A stretch of 38,380 bases of DNA from Haloferula sp. Its GTDB lineage: Bacteria > Verrucomicrobiota > Verrucomicrobiia > Verrucomicrobiales > Akkermansiaceae. Position numbers and translations under genes: made by a program. Within the stretch, counting starts at the first letter, position 1. Each line of letters begins with the position of its first letter. Shown here one piece after another: positions 9,162 to 19,231 of the stretch. The DNA lies in NCBI GenBank assembly GCA_007126655.1, contig SLAV01000013.1:1-38380 (forward strand), written 5' to 3'. Under the pieces are notes generated by a model. That model had not been told where the DNA came from and did no database searches. It saw nothing but the letters and a program-made list of their open reading frames with translations.

Positions 9162-10838
9162 ATGAATCCCGATCTCGAAATCGCACGCAAGGCCGACTTG
9201 AAGCCCATTACCGAAATCGGAGGCGCGCTGGGCATCGGCGAGGACGACCTGGAGTGTCACGGGCGGTTCAAGGCGAAGATTTCTCACCGTTGCATGAATT
9301 CGCTGGCGGACCGCCCCGACGGCCGCCTGATCCTTGTGACGGCGATGAGCCCGCCGCCCGCCGGGGGCGGAAAAACCACGACCAGCGTCGGCCTGAGCGA
9401 CGCGCTGTGCCGGCTCGGGCGGCGGTCCATCGTCTGCCTGCGCGAGCCATCGCTCGGCCCGTGCTTCGGCATGAAGGGCGGGGCGGCGGGTGGCGGATAT
9501 TCTCAGGTGGTGCCGATGGAGGACATCAACCTCCATTTCACCGGGGATTTCCACGCCATCGCGAGCGCGCACAACCTGCTGGCGGCGATGATCGACAACT
9601 ACATCCACCACGGCAACACCATGCGGATCGACCTGAGAAAGGTGAGCTGGCGGCGGGTGATGGACATGAACGACCGCGCGTTGCGCGGGGTGACCATCGG
9701 TCTCGGTGGTCCGGCGAACGGATTTCCGCGCGAGTCGGGGTTCGACATCGTGCCGGCCAGCGAGGTGATGGCGGTATTCTGCCTGGCCGACTCCATGTCG
9801 GACCTCAAGGAGCGGCTGCGGCGCATCGTGGTCGGGCGGACCCGCGGCGGGCAGGCGGTGCGGGCGGAGGAATTCGGGGCGGCCGGGGCCATGGCCGCGC
9901 TGCTGAAGGACGCCATCAAGCCGAATCTGGTGCAAACGCTGGAGAACAATCCCGCCATCATCCATGGCGGTCCGTTCGCCAATATCGCGCACGGGTGCAA
10001 CTCGGTGATGGCCACGCGCACGGCGTTGAAGCTGGCCGATTACGTGGTCACCGAGGCGGGTTTCGGCGCGGACCTCGGCGCGGAGAAGTTTTTCGACATC
10101 AAGTGCCGCCAGGCGGGCCTCACGCCAGCGGCCGCGGTGGTGGTGGCCACGCTTCCGGCATTGCGTTACCAAGGTGGCGCGTCGGTGAAGGCGCTTCATG
10201 AGCCGAATACCGGTGCGGTGCGGCGCGGGTTGGAAAACCTGCGCCGCCATCTCGACAACCTGCGCGATCATTTCGGCGTGCGGTGCGTGATCGCCCTGAA
10301 CCGGTTCGAGAGCGATGGTGTGGAAGAACTGGCGATGGTGGACGCGCTCGCGGCGGAGATGGGCGTGCCGGTGGCCCGCGCCACCCATTGGGCGGATGGC
10401 GGCGAGGGGGCGTTGGAGCTGGCCGGGGAGGTGGCGGCGGCTGCGGAGGGCGGCGGTGCGGATGAGTTCCGCACACTTTATCCGGATGGGATGCCACTGT
10501 GGGACAAGCTGGAAACGATCGCCTCACGGATTTACCGTTCCGGCCACGTGTCCGGCAATGTGTCGATCGACCGACAGGTGGCGGCGTTGGAGGCCGAGGG
10601 CTTCGGCGGCCTGCCCGTCTGTGTTGCGAAAACCCAGTATTCGTTTTCCACCGAACCCGCGGCGCTCGGACTTGCCGACGGGCGGCCGCTCAAGGTGCGC
10701 GAGGTCCGGCTGAGCGCCGGGGCGGGCTTTGTCGTCATGATTTGCGGGGACATCATGACGATGCCCGGCCTGCCGCGGCAGCCGTCGGCCGCCCGCATCG
10801 ATGTGGACGAGGAAGGCAACATCACCGGGCTTTCGTGA
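9162..10838 (+). CDS. fhs: Formate--tetrahydrofolate ligase
   Basis: [42 protein letters not shown] and [22 protein letters not shown], highly characteristic of FTHFS; P-loop [15 protein letters not shown]. Confidence 0.97.
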   Translation: MNPDLEIARKADLKPITEIGGALGIGEDDLECHGRFKAKISHRCMNSLADRPDGRLILVTAMSPPPAGGGKTTTSVGLSDALCRLGRRSIVCLREPSLGPCFGMKGGAAGGGYSQVVPMEDINLHFTGDFHAIASAHNLLAAMIDNYIHHGNTMRIDLRKVSWRRVMDMNDRALRGVTIGLGGPANGFPRESGFDIVPASEVMAVFCLADSMSDLKERLRRIVVGRTRGGQAVRAEEFGAAGAMAALLKDAIKPNLVQTLENNPAIIHGGPFANIAHGCNSVMATRTALKLADYVVTEAGFGADLGAEKFFDIKCRQAGLTPAAAVVVATLPALRYQGGASVKALHEPNTGAVRRGLENLRRHLDNLRDHFGVRCVIALNRFESDGVEELAMVDALAAEMGVPVARATHWADGGEGALELAGEVAAAAEGGGADEFRTLYPDGMPLWDKLETIASRIYRSGHVSGNVSIDRQVAALEAEGFGGLPVCVAKTQYSFSTEPAALGLADGRPLKVREVRLSAGAGFVVMICGDIMTMPGLPRQPSAARIDVDEEGNITGLS

Positions 10839-10859
10839 GCGAGATTCCCCGCGGTTCGG

Positions 10860-11678
10860 TCAACAGAGGCGGACCATGTCCTTGATGAACTGGCCCCAGA
10901 GGAAAAAAAGGCCGCGCCGGGAGTAGCGGAAATGGGCGGCTCCGTCGGGGCGGATGATGCCGGCTTCGAGGTTGTGGGCGACCTGTTCGCGCATTTCGCG
11001 CTCGATGTCGGCTTCGAGCGTGTCGGGGTCGGGAATGCGCAGGTCGTCGGAAGCGACATTCATTTTCCGCAGGTAGCCGCGGTGGTCGGCGAGGATCTGG
11101 TGGAAGCAGCTTTTCTCGCATGGCACGTGGTTCCAACTGACGCCGGGTGCGAAACGGAGCATCGGTGAGAACGGAAAGTTGGTGGTGCGCCAGAGGCGTC
11201 CGTCGCACCCGCGCGAGGCGATTGAAATGAAGGCGAAGGCGACGTTGCTGTGCTCGCAGAGGCAGACGGCGGCGACGGCACGCTCCTCGGGATGCCAGAA
11301 GAGGCGGAAATACTGCTGCATGCCGGCCCATTCCCAGCCGCAGTCGGTGACGTGATCGAAGCCGGCCTCGTCCATGGCGGCGGCGGCCTCGACGGCGTTG
11401 GGGAAGAACGACGGGTTGGGCGGCTCGGTGCGGCGCAGGCGGTTCTCGACGGGCAGGCGCATGCGGCGGATGCGGGTGAGCAGCTCGATCCATGGCAGGA
11501 AAAACCACAGGGCTCCGCCGAGCAGACCGATGAGAATGCTGCCGGAAACGAAATAAAACAGGAGGAAACTCGTAACGAGAAACAGCAGGGCCCCGATCTT
11601 TCGCATGCAACTGCGCCGCGCGGTGCGCAGCGCAATGGCAAGGATCAGGAATCCGATGACAATCAGGGCTTGTTGCAT
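10860..11678 (-). CDS. Conserved membrane-anchored protein of unknown function
   Basis: Two N-terminal hydrophobic segments (MQQALIVIGFLILAIAL; IGALLFLVTSFLLFYFVSGSILIGLLGGALWFFLPWI) followed by a soluble domain; ORF opens at 11771. Confidence 0.7.
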   Translation of the reverse strand: MQQALIVIGFLILAIALRTARRSCMRKIGALLFLVTSFLLFYFVSGSILIGLLGGALWFFLPWIELLTRIRRMRLPVENRLRRTEPPNPSFFPNAVEAAAAMDEAGFDHVTDCGWEWAGMQQYFRLFWHPEERAVAAVCLCEHSNVAFAFISIASRGCDGRLWRTTNFPFSPMLRFAPGVSWNHVPCEKSCFHQILADHRGYLRKMNVASDDLRIPDPDTLEADIEREMREQVAHNLEAGIIRPDGAAHFRYSRRGLFFLWGQFIKDMVRLC

Positions 11679-11798
11679 GGAATGGCTGGGATGCCGGAAT
11701 GTGGACCAGTTGGAGGTTTCATTCCGTGTTCCGGCTCGTGGACCAATTCCACGCGATCCACCCACATGCAAGCTGAGGCTTGGCTTTTTTTCGGCGGA

Positions 11799-13349
11799 TC
11801 ACCAACGGTTGAAATCCACCGGGGCTTCGGGATTCACGGTGGGCATGAGGGCGTCGGTCTCGCGGTGGAGTTCCTGGAGGGCGTTGTGGAGTTCGCGCGC
11901 GATGTCGGGATGCTTGAGGGCGAGGTTGTGCCGTTCGCCGGGATCTTCGGCGAGGTTGTAGAGTTCGGGAGCCTTGCCCCAGAACGTGTGGATGTATTTC
12001 CAGTCTCCGCGGCGGATGGCCGCACCGGGGTATCCGCCCTGGTTGCCCCAATGGGGGAAGTGCCAGTAAAGGTCGCGTGCGGGCATTTCGGCCTCGGGGT
12101 CCTTGACGGCCGGGGCGAAGGAGACGCCGTCGATGTGCTGTTCGGGGAGCTTGGGGAGGTCGGCCATTTCCAGCGCGCTGGGGAAAAAGTCGGTGCCGGT
12201 GAGCTGCCAGTCGGAGGTGGCGCCCTCGGGGGCGACGCCGGGCCAGCGGACGATGAACGGGACGCGCAGGCCGCCCTCGTAGAGCCAGCCCTTGCCGGCA
12301 CGGAAAGGCAGGTTGGTGGTGGGGTGGCCTTCGGATGTGGAGAGGCCACCGTGGTCGGAGGAGAAGATGATCACGGTGCGGTCGGCCACGCCGTTTTCCT
12401 CGAGGGCGTCGAGCACGGTGCCGACGGCGCGGTCGAGCGCCTCGACCATTCCGGCGTAGATGGCGTGGGACTGGACGATGCGGTTCCTGCGGGGCGGCTC
12501 GGGTTCGAATTCGTCGGTGAGGCCGAGTTCCTCGCGGCGTTGTTCGTATTTTTCGACCAGGTCGTCGGGTGCCATGAGCGGGGTGTGGGGGGCGTAGAAG
12601 TTGAGCATGGCGAAGAAGGGCTGCTCCTTGTAGTTGCCGATGAAAGCCGCGGTTTCGTCGGCAAGGCGCTGGGTGAGGTGTTCGCCGGGCGGGCCGTCTT
12701 CGAGGCGCGGATTGTCGTAGGGTGAGAAGTATTTGTCTCCGCCGTATGGGCCGCCGCCCTGGTGTCCGCCGCGGTTGTAGTCGAACCCATGGTCTTCCGG
12801 CCATGAGCCCTCGGGGCCGAGGTGCCATTTGCCGGCGTGGAAGGTGGCGTAGCCCTGTGCCTTGAAGGCCTCGCCCATGCTGGTGTGGGACTCGACCATT
12901 TGCCCGAGGTAGGGGGCGGGCCAGAGCGGGCGGTTGCGCGTGTGCCGCAGGTCGTCATGGGCGAGGCAGTCGATTTCGTCCGGCAGGGCCTGGCCGAAGT
13001 GCTGGTTGGGCGCCCCGAAGAAGTTCGTGTTGCGGGTGCGCGCGGGCCAGTGGCCGGTCATCATCGCGGAGCGCGCGGGCGAGCAGACCGGCGAGGCGGA
13101 GTAGGCCTGGGTGAAGGTGACGCCGGAATCCGCCAGAGCCTGGACCGAAGGGGTGTCGTGGAAGGTGTCCGGGTTGTAGGGCGTCACGTCCATGATGCCG
13201 AGGTCGTCGGCATAGATGATCACGACATTGAGCGGGCGCTCGTCGGCGGCGGCATGGGAGACGGCGGTGGAAAGAAGCGCGATGAGTGGGAGTCGTTTCA
13301 GCATGGGATGGCGTGGTTTGCGGCTGGTGTGGCGTATTCCTGGTTTCAT
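11799..13349 (-). CDS. Exported sulfatase (arylsulfatase family, S1 type)
   Basis: N-terminal LNVVIIYADDLGIMDV metal motif; Cys-type formylglycine motif CSPARSAMMTGHWPAR; YATFHAGKWHLG; signal peptide MLKRLPLIALLSTAVSHAAA (alternative start 13304). Confidence 0.96.
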   Translation of the reverse strand: MKPGIRHTSRKPRHPMLKRLPLIALLSTAVSHAAADERPLNVVIIYADDLGIMDVTPYNPDTFHDTPSVQALADSGVTFTQAYSASPVCSPARSAMMTGHWPARTRNTNFFGAPNQHFGQALPDEIDCLAHDDLRHTRNRPLWPAPYLGQMVESHTSMGEAFKAQGYATFHAGKWHLGPEGSWPEDHGFDYNRGGHQGGGPYGGDKYFSPYDNPRLEDGPPGEHLTQRLADETAAFIGNYKEQPFFAMLNFYAPHTPLMAPDDLVEKYEQRREELGLTDEFEPEPPRRNRIVQSHAIYAGMVEALDRAVGTVLDALEENGVADRTVIIFSSDHGGLSTSEGHPTTNLPFRAGKGWLYEGGLRVPFIVRWPGVAPEGATSDWQLTGTDFFPSALEMADLPKLPEQHIDGVSFAPAVKDPEAEMPARDLYWHFPHWGNQGGYPGAAIRRGDWKYIHTFWGKAPELYNLAEDPGERHNLALKHPDIARELHNALQELHRETDALMPTVNPEAPVDFNRW

Positions 13350-14227
13350 GGGTTGTTTTTGTAGCGTATGGTTTCCCGAAGGTTTTGGAGGGAGATGCTG
13401 TCCTTGAAGACCATCTGCACCACGCGCTCGGCTTCCCCGCCGTTGTCGCCGGCGTGGGGACGCGCGGTGGTGGCGGTGCTGGTGCTGACCGCCATGCCGA
13501 CAACGCGCCCCTGCGAGTTGATCACGGGCGCGCCACTGCTGCCGACGGCGTAATCGGCGGTGATGCTCATGAAGACGGGGCGGTCGCCATTGCGGTGCGG
13601 CCGGTATTGGAAACGGGAGACGACGCCGCTGGTATAGACGAAGAATCTCCGCCTCGGGTTGCTGATCACGGAGATTTTCTCTCCAATCGCGACGTCGTCC
13701 GCGAGCGCGAGGTATGGGAGTTTTTCTCCGCCGGTGTCGATGCGGATCACCGCGATGTCGGCGGCCTCGTCACCGCCGAGCACCTCGACGACCGGATAAA
13801 CGGAGCCGTCCGGCGTCATCACGCCGGCAAACCGTGTCTCATCCCCCTGGATGACATGGTGGTTGGTGACGACAATGCCGTCGGGCGATGCGATCCAGCC
13901 GGTGGCGAAGCCTCCGAGGTGCCATTCGTCGCAGCGTCCGCAGTCATAGACGGTGCCGACGGCAACGATGGCCGGCAGGCAGGCGCTGTAGAGCGAATCG
14001 TCGGGTTCCACGACAATGGGATCTCCGGGGTGCGTGATTATGACGGGTTTTCCGGAGGTTTCGTGAAGCGCCTGGCGCGCCGCATTCATTTGAATCGGGA
14101 TGTCATCCTCGGCTAATTCGCCCAGGCTGGCGGAAAAATGGCGGTTGAGCGCGGCATCGTCGATCACGAGTGCGGCACCCAGCGGCGCGGCAACAAGCAA
14201 CAGGGAGAGAACTGCGGATATCTTCAT
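13346..14227 (-). CDS. Secreted trypsin-like (S1/HtrA-like) serine protease
   Basis: Signal peptide MKISAVLSLLLVAAPLGAA; His motif GIVVTNHHVIQ; Asp segment AADIAVIRID; Ser motif AVGSSGAPVINSQGRVVGM. Stop overlaps the sulfatase ATG (ATGA). Confidence 0.93.
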   Translation of the reverse strand: MKISAVLSLLLVAAPLGAALVIDDAALNRHFSASLGELAEDDIPIQMNAARQALHETSGKPVIITHPGDPIVVEPDDSLYSACLPAIVAVGTVYDCGRCDEWHLGGFATGWIASPDGIVVTNHHVIQGDETRFAGVMTPDGSVYPVVEVLGGDEAADIAVIRIDTGGEKLPYLALADDVAIGEKISVISNPRRRFFVYTSGVVSRFQYRPHRNGDRPVFMSITADYAVGSSGAPVINSQGRVVGMAVSTSTATTARPHAGDNGGEAERVVQMVFKDSISLQNLRETIRYKNNP

Positions 14228-14256
14228 ATTAGGTTCGGGTGCCGGGTCGGATCCCA

Positions 14257-15696
14257 TCAAGGGAGGATGTAGAAGAGTTGGTCGCGCGAAACCCACTGGG
14301 CGGCCTCCAGTGGAACCCAGCGCAATTCGTAGCGCGCGCCCCAGGAATCGCTGACGGCGAGTTCGTTGGTCTTCTCGTTGTAGCCGACGATCATGCAGAT
14401 GTGATTGTGGCCCTCGGGTTCGGGGCCTGCCGCCAGGGTGGCCAGCCGTTCGCGCATGGCGGCAAGCCGCGCGTCGGGATCGTCGTTTTCGCGGGCGCGG
14501 GCGATGGTGTTCTGGTTGGCGATTTCGTTGTATGCAGGCATCGAGTGCATCACCCACATCACGGGGATGCCCTCGTCGATGCGGCGTTTCACGCTGCGGA
14601 TGCGGAGCTCGCGAATGCTTTGTTCGTGGGGCCTGCGGCCTTTGCTGCGGACATGGGAGCTGACATTGTCGATGAGCCTGCGCACGCTGGTGCCGCCGCC
14701 GGCCTGGGTTTCGCCGATCATGGCGAGGAGATACATGTCGGCCTCGACCCCGAGCGCGCGCATGACACGCTCGAAGGTTGCGGGAACGCAGTATCCCTTC
14801 GGCCCCTGGTCCACCATCGGGATATCGGAGATCCAGACGTCGCCGTTTTCGGCTTCACTGACGCCTTGGGCGAGACGCTCGCGGATTTCGCTGTTGCTGA
14901 TGCGCTCGGTGCGGCCGCCGTCGTCGGCAGCTTCGGTGGACATGATGGCGAGACCAACGTATTCATCCTCCTCGTTGGAGAGGATGAACGAGTGTCCGTT
15001 CCAATCCCAACGGTTCACGGTGCGGCGGGCCTGGCGCTCGCCGAATCGCTGGGTGGTGGGTTCGCCAATGGCTGCAGTGAGAGCTTGAGCGATGGCTCCG
15101 GCATCGGCATCCATCGCGGCGGCGAGAGTCTCGGAAGTGGCGGTTGTGCCACCCTCGAAATGGTCCTGGCCAAAGCCGGCCGTAGTGCCGAAGTCACCCT
15201 TGTTGGCGTAAACAACGGACATGTGCGCGACGTTCCCGTCCGCATCGGAATACAACGCGGTGGAGTAGGGCATGGCGTCGAAGAGCATGAAGCGGCCGCC
15301 GCGTCCGGCGTAGCGACGCCAGCTCGACCCGTAACTCGTCTCTGACTCACGCGGAATGGAAAGCGCCTCGGCAACGGACGCGGCCTCGCGTCCGTCGAGC
15401 GGCGTGAGGGTGACGAGCGGGTGGCCGGCGGCCTCGTTGATGATTTCCGCCTCCATCGCGAGTCTTTCGGCATTTTCGCGAATGCGGGCCTGCTCCTCCG
15501 GGGCGAACCGATCAAGTGGGATATCGAACGTTTTCCAATCCTCGCGGCGCAGGGTGACGGTGTCGCCGTCGATTCCCTCGAGACGGGCGCGGATGGTTTC
15601 GCCCTCCGCCCCGCGCATCACCCGCATCTCCGCCGCAGTGGCACCGGCGACAAGCATGGCCGCAGTAACAAAGTGGATGATGGGTTTGTGGAACAT
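14257..15696 (-). CDS. Exported C39-like cysteine peptidase with N-terminal SHD1/SLA1-like domain
   Basis: Signal peptide; EGETIRARLEGIDGDTVTLRREDWKTFDIPLDRFAPEEQARI (SHD1-like); papain-fold motifs VDQGPKGYCVPATFERVMR, GHNHICMIVGYN, AVSDSWG. Confidence 0.82.
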   Translation of the reverse strand: MFHKPIIHFVTAAMLVAGATAAEMRVMRGAEGETIRARLEGIDGDTVTLRREDWKTFDIPLDRFAPEEQARIRENAERLAMEAEIINEAAGHPLVTLTPLDGREAASVAEALSIPRESETSYGSSWRRYAGRGGRFMLFDAMPYSTALYSDADGNVAHMSVVYANKGDFGTTAGFGQDHFEGGTTATSETLAAAMDADAGAIAQALTAAIGEPTTQRFGERQARRTVNRWDWNGHSFILSNEEDEYVGLAIMSTEAADDGGRTERISNSEIRERLAQGVSEAENGDVWISDIPMVDQGPKGYCVPATFERVMRALGVEADMYLLAMIGETQAGGGTSVRRLIDNVSSHVRSKGRRPHEQSIRELRIRSVKRRIDEGIPVMWVMHSMPAYNEIANQNTIARARENDDPDARLAAMRERLATLAAGPEPEGHNHICMIVGYNEKTNELAVSDSWGARYELRWVPLEAAQWVSRDQLFYILP

Positions 15697-15810
15697 GGTG
15701 TCACCATGGGATCTGCGGACACCAACGTCAACTTGCGAAATTGCGGGCGTGACACGGCGGCCGGATTCGTTCAGCTTTCCTAAGAATCTTCTCCCAAACC
15801 CGACTGAGCC

Positions 15811-16734
15811 ATGAAAGAAACGTCCCCGAATCCATCATCCGCCATCGTCCACAAACCAAGACTTGGAGACGTCTGCGGGACGCGGCGGAGCAGCGGCGGG
15901 GTTTCCCGCCGGGCGTTTCTCGTGGGTGCGGCGGCGATGGCCGCGGTCGGCTGCCGGACCTCGCGCCCGTTCCAGCCCGGTGAGAGCGCGGCACTGCCTG
16001 CGGTGCCGGCAACCAGCCCTGAAGGGCGCGCGCAGCCTGCCCCCCGTGGTCCGGCTCCGCGCAATCCGGACATGAATTTAAGCTCGGATTTCCCACCGGG
16101 TTCGGGAGTCACCTTCTCTCGGGTGCCGGTGTCCGGGAAGTTCGTCGCGATCACGTTCGACGACGGCCCGCATCCGCGCAACACCCCGCGCCTGCTCGAC
16201 ATGCTGGCCGAGAGGAACATCAAGGCGACGTTTTACGTGATCGGCCGCAGCGTGGACATGCACCCCGGCGTGCTCCGCCGCACCGTGGCGGAAGGCCATG
16301 AGATCGGAAACCACTCGCACACCCACCGGTTGATGACGCGCCTCGGTGTGGAGGAGGTGCGCGAGGAAATGCAGCGCTGCGAGGATGCCATCGGCAAGGC
16401 GGCCGGCGTGAGACCGCGCACGATGCGCCCGCCATACGGTGGCCTGCGGCAGGGCCAGCGCGAGCTGGTCCACTCCGAATTCGGGTATCCGACGATCATG
16501 TGGTCGGTCGATCCGCTCGACTGGCAGCGTCCGGGGCCGTCGGTGGTGGCGCGGCGCCTGATTTCCGGCGCTTCGCCGGGTGGCATCCTGCTCGCACACG
16601 ATCTTCACGCGCAAACGGTGGATGCGATGCCGCAGACTCTCGATGGCCTGCTGCGCCAGGGATACAAATTCGTGACGGTTTCACAGTTGATCGCCATGGG
16701 CGAAACCCAGCCGACGGCGCAGGCCGCCTCGTGA
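15811..16734 (+). CDS. Polysaccharide deacetylase (NodB domain), predicted Tat lipoprotein
   Basis: VSRRAFLVGAAAMAAVGC twin-Arg plus lipobox; VAITFDDGPHPRNTPRLLDML, IGNHSHTHRLM, RPPYGG, WSVDPLDW, LLAHD. Confidence 0.95.
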   Translation: MKETSPNPSSAIVHKPRLGDVCGTRRSSGGVSRRAFLVGAAAMAAVGCRTSRPFQPGESAALPAVPATSPEGRAQPAPRGPAPRNPDMNLSSDFPPGSGVTFSRVPVSGKFVAITFDDGPHPRNTPRLLDMLAERNIKATFYVIGRSVDMHPGVLRRTVAEGHEIGNHSHTHRLMTRLGVEEVREEMQRCEDAIGKAAGVRPRTMRPPYGGLRQGQRELVHSEFGYPTIMWSVDPLDWQRPGPSVVARRLISGASPGGILLAHDLHAQTVDAMPQTLDGLLRQGYKFVTVSQLIAMGETQPTAQAAS

Positions 16735-16762
16735 GTCGAACCCCCACGCCCGGAGCGATCAC

Positions 16763-18493
16763 GTGAGCCCATCGAACTTCGGCGAGCGGTATTTTTCCAT
16801 CCGGGACCAGCTTGCCTCGCTGATGGCGGGTGTGACTTCGCTTGCGGATGACGCGGGCGTGGATGTATCGGACGCCCTGCCGTCGGCGGTTGAGGTGGCG
16901 GGCGGTTTGCGGCGACCATTTGTTCTCGCCGTCTGCGGCGAGGTGAACGCGGGGAAATCGATGCTTTTCAATGCCTTGTTCGGGCAGCCGGTGTGCCGCA
17001 CCGGGGTGGTGCCGGTGACGCTGGAGATGACGAGCCACGTGCACGGCGCGCGGATGCGGGAACGGAACCCGGAGCTGGGCGTCGTGGAACGGTCGCTGCC
17101 GCTCGATTTTCTGCATGATTTTCACCTGATCGACACACCGGGGACCAACACACCGGACGATTTCCAGCGAACGTTGATGCGCGAGCGGCTGCCGGAGGCC
17201 GAGCTGATGATGTGCGTCTTTCCGGTGGACAATCCATGGGGCGCGACGGTGTGGAATTTCTTGTCCGATCTGTCGCCGGCCGTGATCGACAAGGTGGTTT
17301 TCGTGATCCAGCAGGCGGATCTGCGGGAGGCGAAGGATCTCGAGGTGATTCGCGGGCACATGCGGGATTTGTCGATGAAACGGCTCGGGCGCTTGCCGCC
17401 GGTGTTCGCCGTCTCAGCCGTGCGGGCGTATGAGGCGAAGCGCCAGACGCCGGCGGATCTCGCGGGCTGGCGCGAAAGCGGCATGCCCGAGCTCGAGGAA
17501 CACATCGCACGGGCGGTCTGCCAGTCGCCCCAGCGGATGGCTCTGCTCGCGGAGTGGCGGGAGCGGGCCGGACGCGCGCTATGGATGATCGAGGACCGGA
17601 TGGAGGAGCAGGTGCGAGGACTGCACCGGCACGCCGGGTTTCTGGAGGAGGTGGAGGGCGAGATCGACGCGATGCGCGAGCGGTTTGTGAAGCGCCTGCC
17701 GCACCATCTGCAGGAAGTGGCGGATGTATTCGGCAGGGAGGCGGACGAGGTCACCCGCGTGTTGTCCAGGCGGCTTGGCCTCATGCCTTCCGTGTGGCGT
17801 TTGTTCACCCGCGGCAGGGTGGGTGCGGGAATCGAGCGGCTCTTTGTTGAGCGGCTGGAGTCGGCGGTCGAGAGGGTGGCGCGTTCGGATGCGGATGAGG
17901 TGGCGGGGCAGTGCGGAGGACACTGGCGCGCCCTGGGGCCGCGTGTGGAGGAGGCACTCGGCATCAGGATGGAAGGCCAGCGGGAGATGGAGGAGGCCAT
18001 GGAACGCGCTCGCGCCACGTTCGTAAAACGGCTCGGTCGCGCTGCCGCGGAGGGGGTGGGGAGACTCAATGTGCGCCGCCAGCTCGACGCGGATCTGAGA
18101 CTGCGCAACGTGTCGCTGACAAGCTTCACCGCGGCGACGCTGGGCTTCACGACGACCGGCGCGGTGTGCGGGGCGCTCGGTCTGCGCTGGCTGCCGTGGA
18201 TTTTCTGTGGTCTGGCGGCGATGTTTTTCGCGGGCGGGGTGATCGCGGCGGTGGTCACGCGCCGGAGGATCACGCGCGACCACCGGCGTGCGTTGGACGA
18301 GGCGTGCGGGCGGTTCGCGGACACCCTGCGTGGCGACACCGAGGACGCCCTGCGGATGATTTTCGGCGAATACGCGCAGTGCCTCGGGGCGGTGCGCGAA
18401 CATCTGGTGCGCGAGCGCCGGGCGATCGAGCCACGGCAGCGGCGCTGGCAGGAAATGTTCCTTCACCTCAAGGCGTTGGAGCAGGAGTGGTGA
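16763..18493 (+). CDS. Bacterial dynamin-like GTPase, membrane-associated
   Basis: P-loop CGEVNAGKSMLFNALFG, switch/DTPG motif LIDTPGTNTPDDFQ, helical C-terminal region with two hydrophobic segments (TAATLGFTTTGAVCGALGL, WIFCGLAAMFFAGGVIAAVV). GTG start 28 bp after deacetylase stop. Confidence 0.88.
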   Translation: MSPSNFGERYFSIRDQLASLMAGVTSLADDAGVDVSDALPSAVEVAGGLRRPFVLAVCGEVNAGKSMLFNALFGQPVCRTGVVPVTLEMTSHVHGARMRERNPELGVVERSLPLDFLHDFHLIDTPGTNTPDDFQRTLMRERLPEAELMMCVFPVDNPWGATVWNFLSDLSPAVIDKVVFVIQQADLREAKDLEVIRGHMRDLSMKRLGRLPPVFAVSAVRAYEAKRQTPADLAGWRESGMPELEEHIARAVCQSPQRMALLAEWRERAGRALWMIEDRMEEQVRGLHRHAGFLEEVEGEIDAMRERFVKRLPHHLQEVADVFGREADEVTRVLSRRLGLMPSVWRLFTRGRVGAGIERLFVERLESAVERVARSDADEVAGQCGGHWRALGPRVEEALGIRMEGQREMEEAMERARATFVKRLGRAAAEGVGRLNVRRQLDADLRLRNVSLTSFTAATLGFTTTGAVCGALGLRWLPWIFCGLAAMFFAGGVIAAVVTRRRITRDHRRALDEACGRFADTLRGDTEDALRMIFGEYAQCLGAVREHLVRERRAIEPRQRRWQEMFLHLKALEQEW

Positions 18494-18500
18494 GAAGCAC

Positions 18501-19106
18501 CTACCGCAGTTGGTCGAGCGTCACGCGGCGCGGGGCGGCGAATTTTTCCGGGCGGTGGAAATCCGGCTCCCCGCCGCCGAGCCGGGTCGCGGTGAGGAAT
18601 TTCTGCTCCGGCGATTCGAGGACCATGCAGACGTTGGCGGTGGTCGCGGGACCGAAGTCGATGCGGGCGCGCAGGATGTCCAGCGGCACGGCCATGGCGG
18701 CGACCCAGGAACCGTCGGCTGCGAGGTCGGACCAGGTGTGGACGTCGGGCACGGCCACGTCCGCCCCATCGGCGCGTTGGCGCGGCGCAGTGAATTCACA
18801 GCTCCACCAGGCGGCGTTGGGGGCGAGGTTGAGTTCCAGGTAGCGTCCGCTGGCGGGATCGGCGAGGAACAGCTCGGCAACGTCGTGCCGCCACAGCTCC
18901 GCGAGGAACAATCCGGGGCGCGACCGCGGATGGGCGGTCGCCGGCGCGCGGTGGTGGGCGACGAACCACAGATGCAGCGGATCGAGAGCCAGCGCGTATC
19001 CGGGAGCGGGCTCCAGCGGGCGCCCGTGCCAGTCGGCGGGGATCGCGACCAGCGGCAGGTCGAGCGCGCCCCATTCGAGCGGCGTGTCGCTTTCAAAGAA
19101 AATCAT
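18501..19106 (-). CDS. CBM9-like/DOMON-type carbohydrate-binding domain protein
   Basis: LWRHDVAELFLADPASGRYLELNLAPNAAWWSCEFTAPR and WVAAMAVPLDIL are typical of CBM9-like proteins; start at MIFFESDTPLEW. Confidence 0.65.
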   Translation of the reverse strand: MIFFESDTPLEWGALDLPLVAIPADWHGRPLEPAPGYALALDPLHLWFVAHHRAPATAHPRSRPGLFLAELWRHDVAELFLADPASGRYLELNLAPNAAWWSCEFTAPRQRADGADVAVPDVHTWSDLAADGSWVAAMAVPLDILRARIDFGPATTANVCMVLESPEQKFLTATRLGGGEPDFHRPEKFAAPRRVTLDQLR

Positions 19107-19231
19107 TGCCCGGAAACGCTTGTCATCGGCGGGGCGCGTGTCGAGTTTGCAAACACACATCTGGAATTCATTTGAAGGAACAATGCCTCCGACGGGTCCA
19201 ATCCGACATGCCACGCGATTCCAATCCCACC

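Noticed and set aside
9117-10388. 423-aa - strand ORF opposite fhs
   Set aside because: H/R-rich antisense translation of a highly conserved gene.
11250-12725. 491-aa + strand ORF opposite the sulfatase
   Set aside because: Antisense of an unmistakable sulfatase; composition typical of a shadow ORF.
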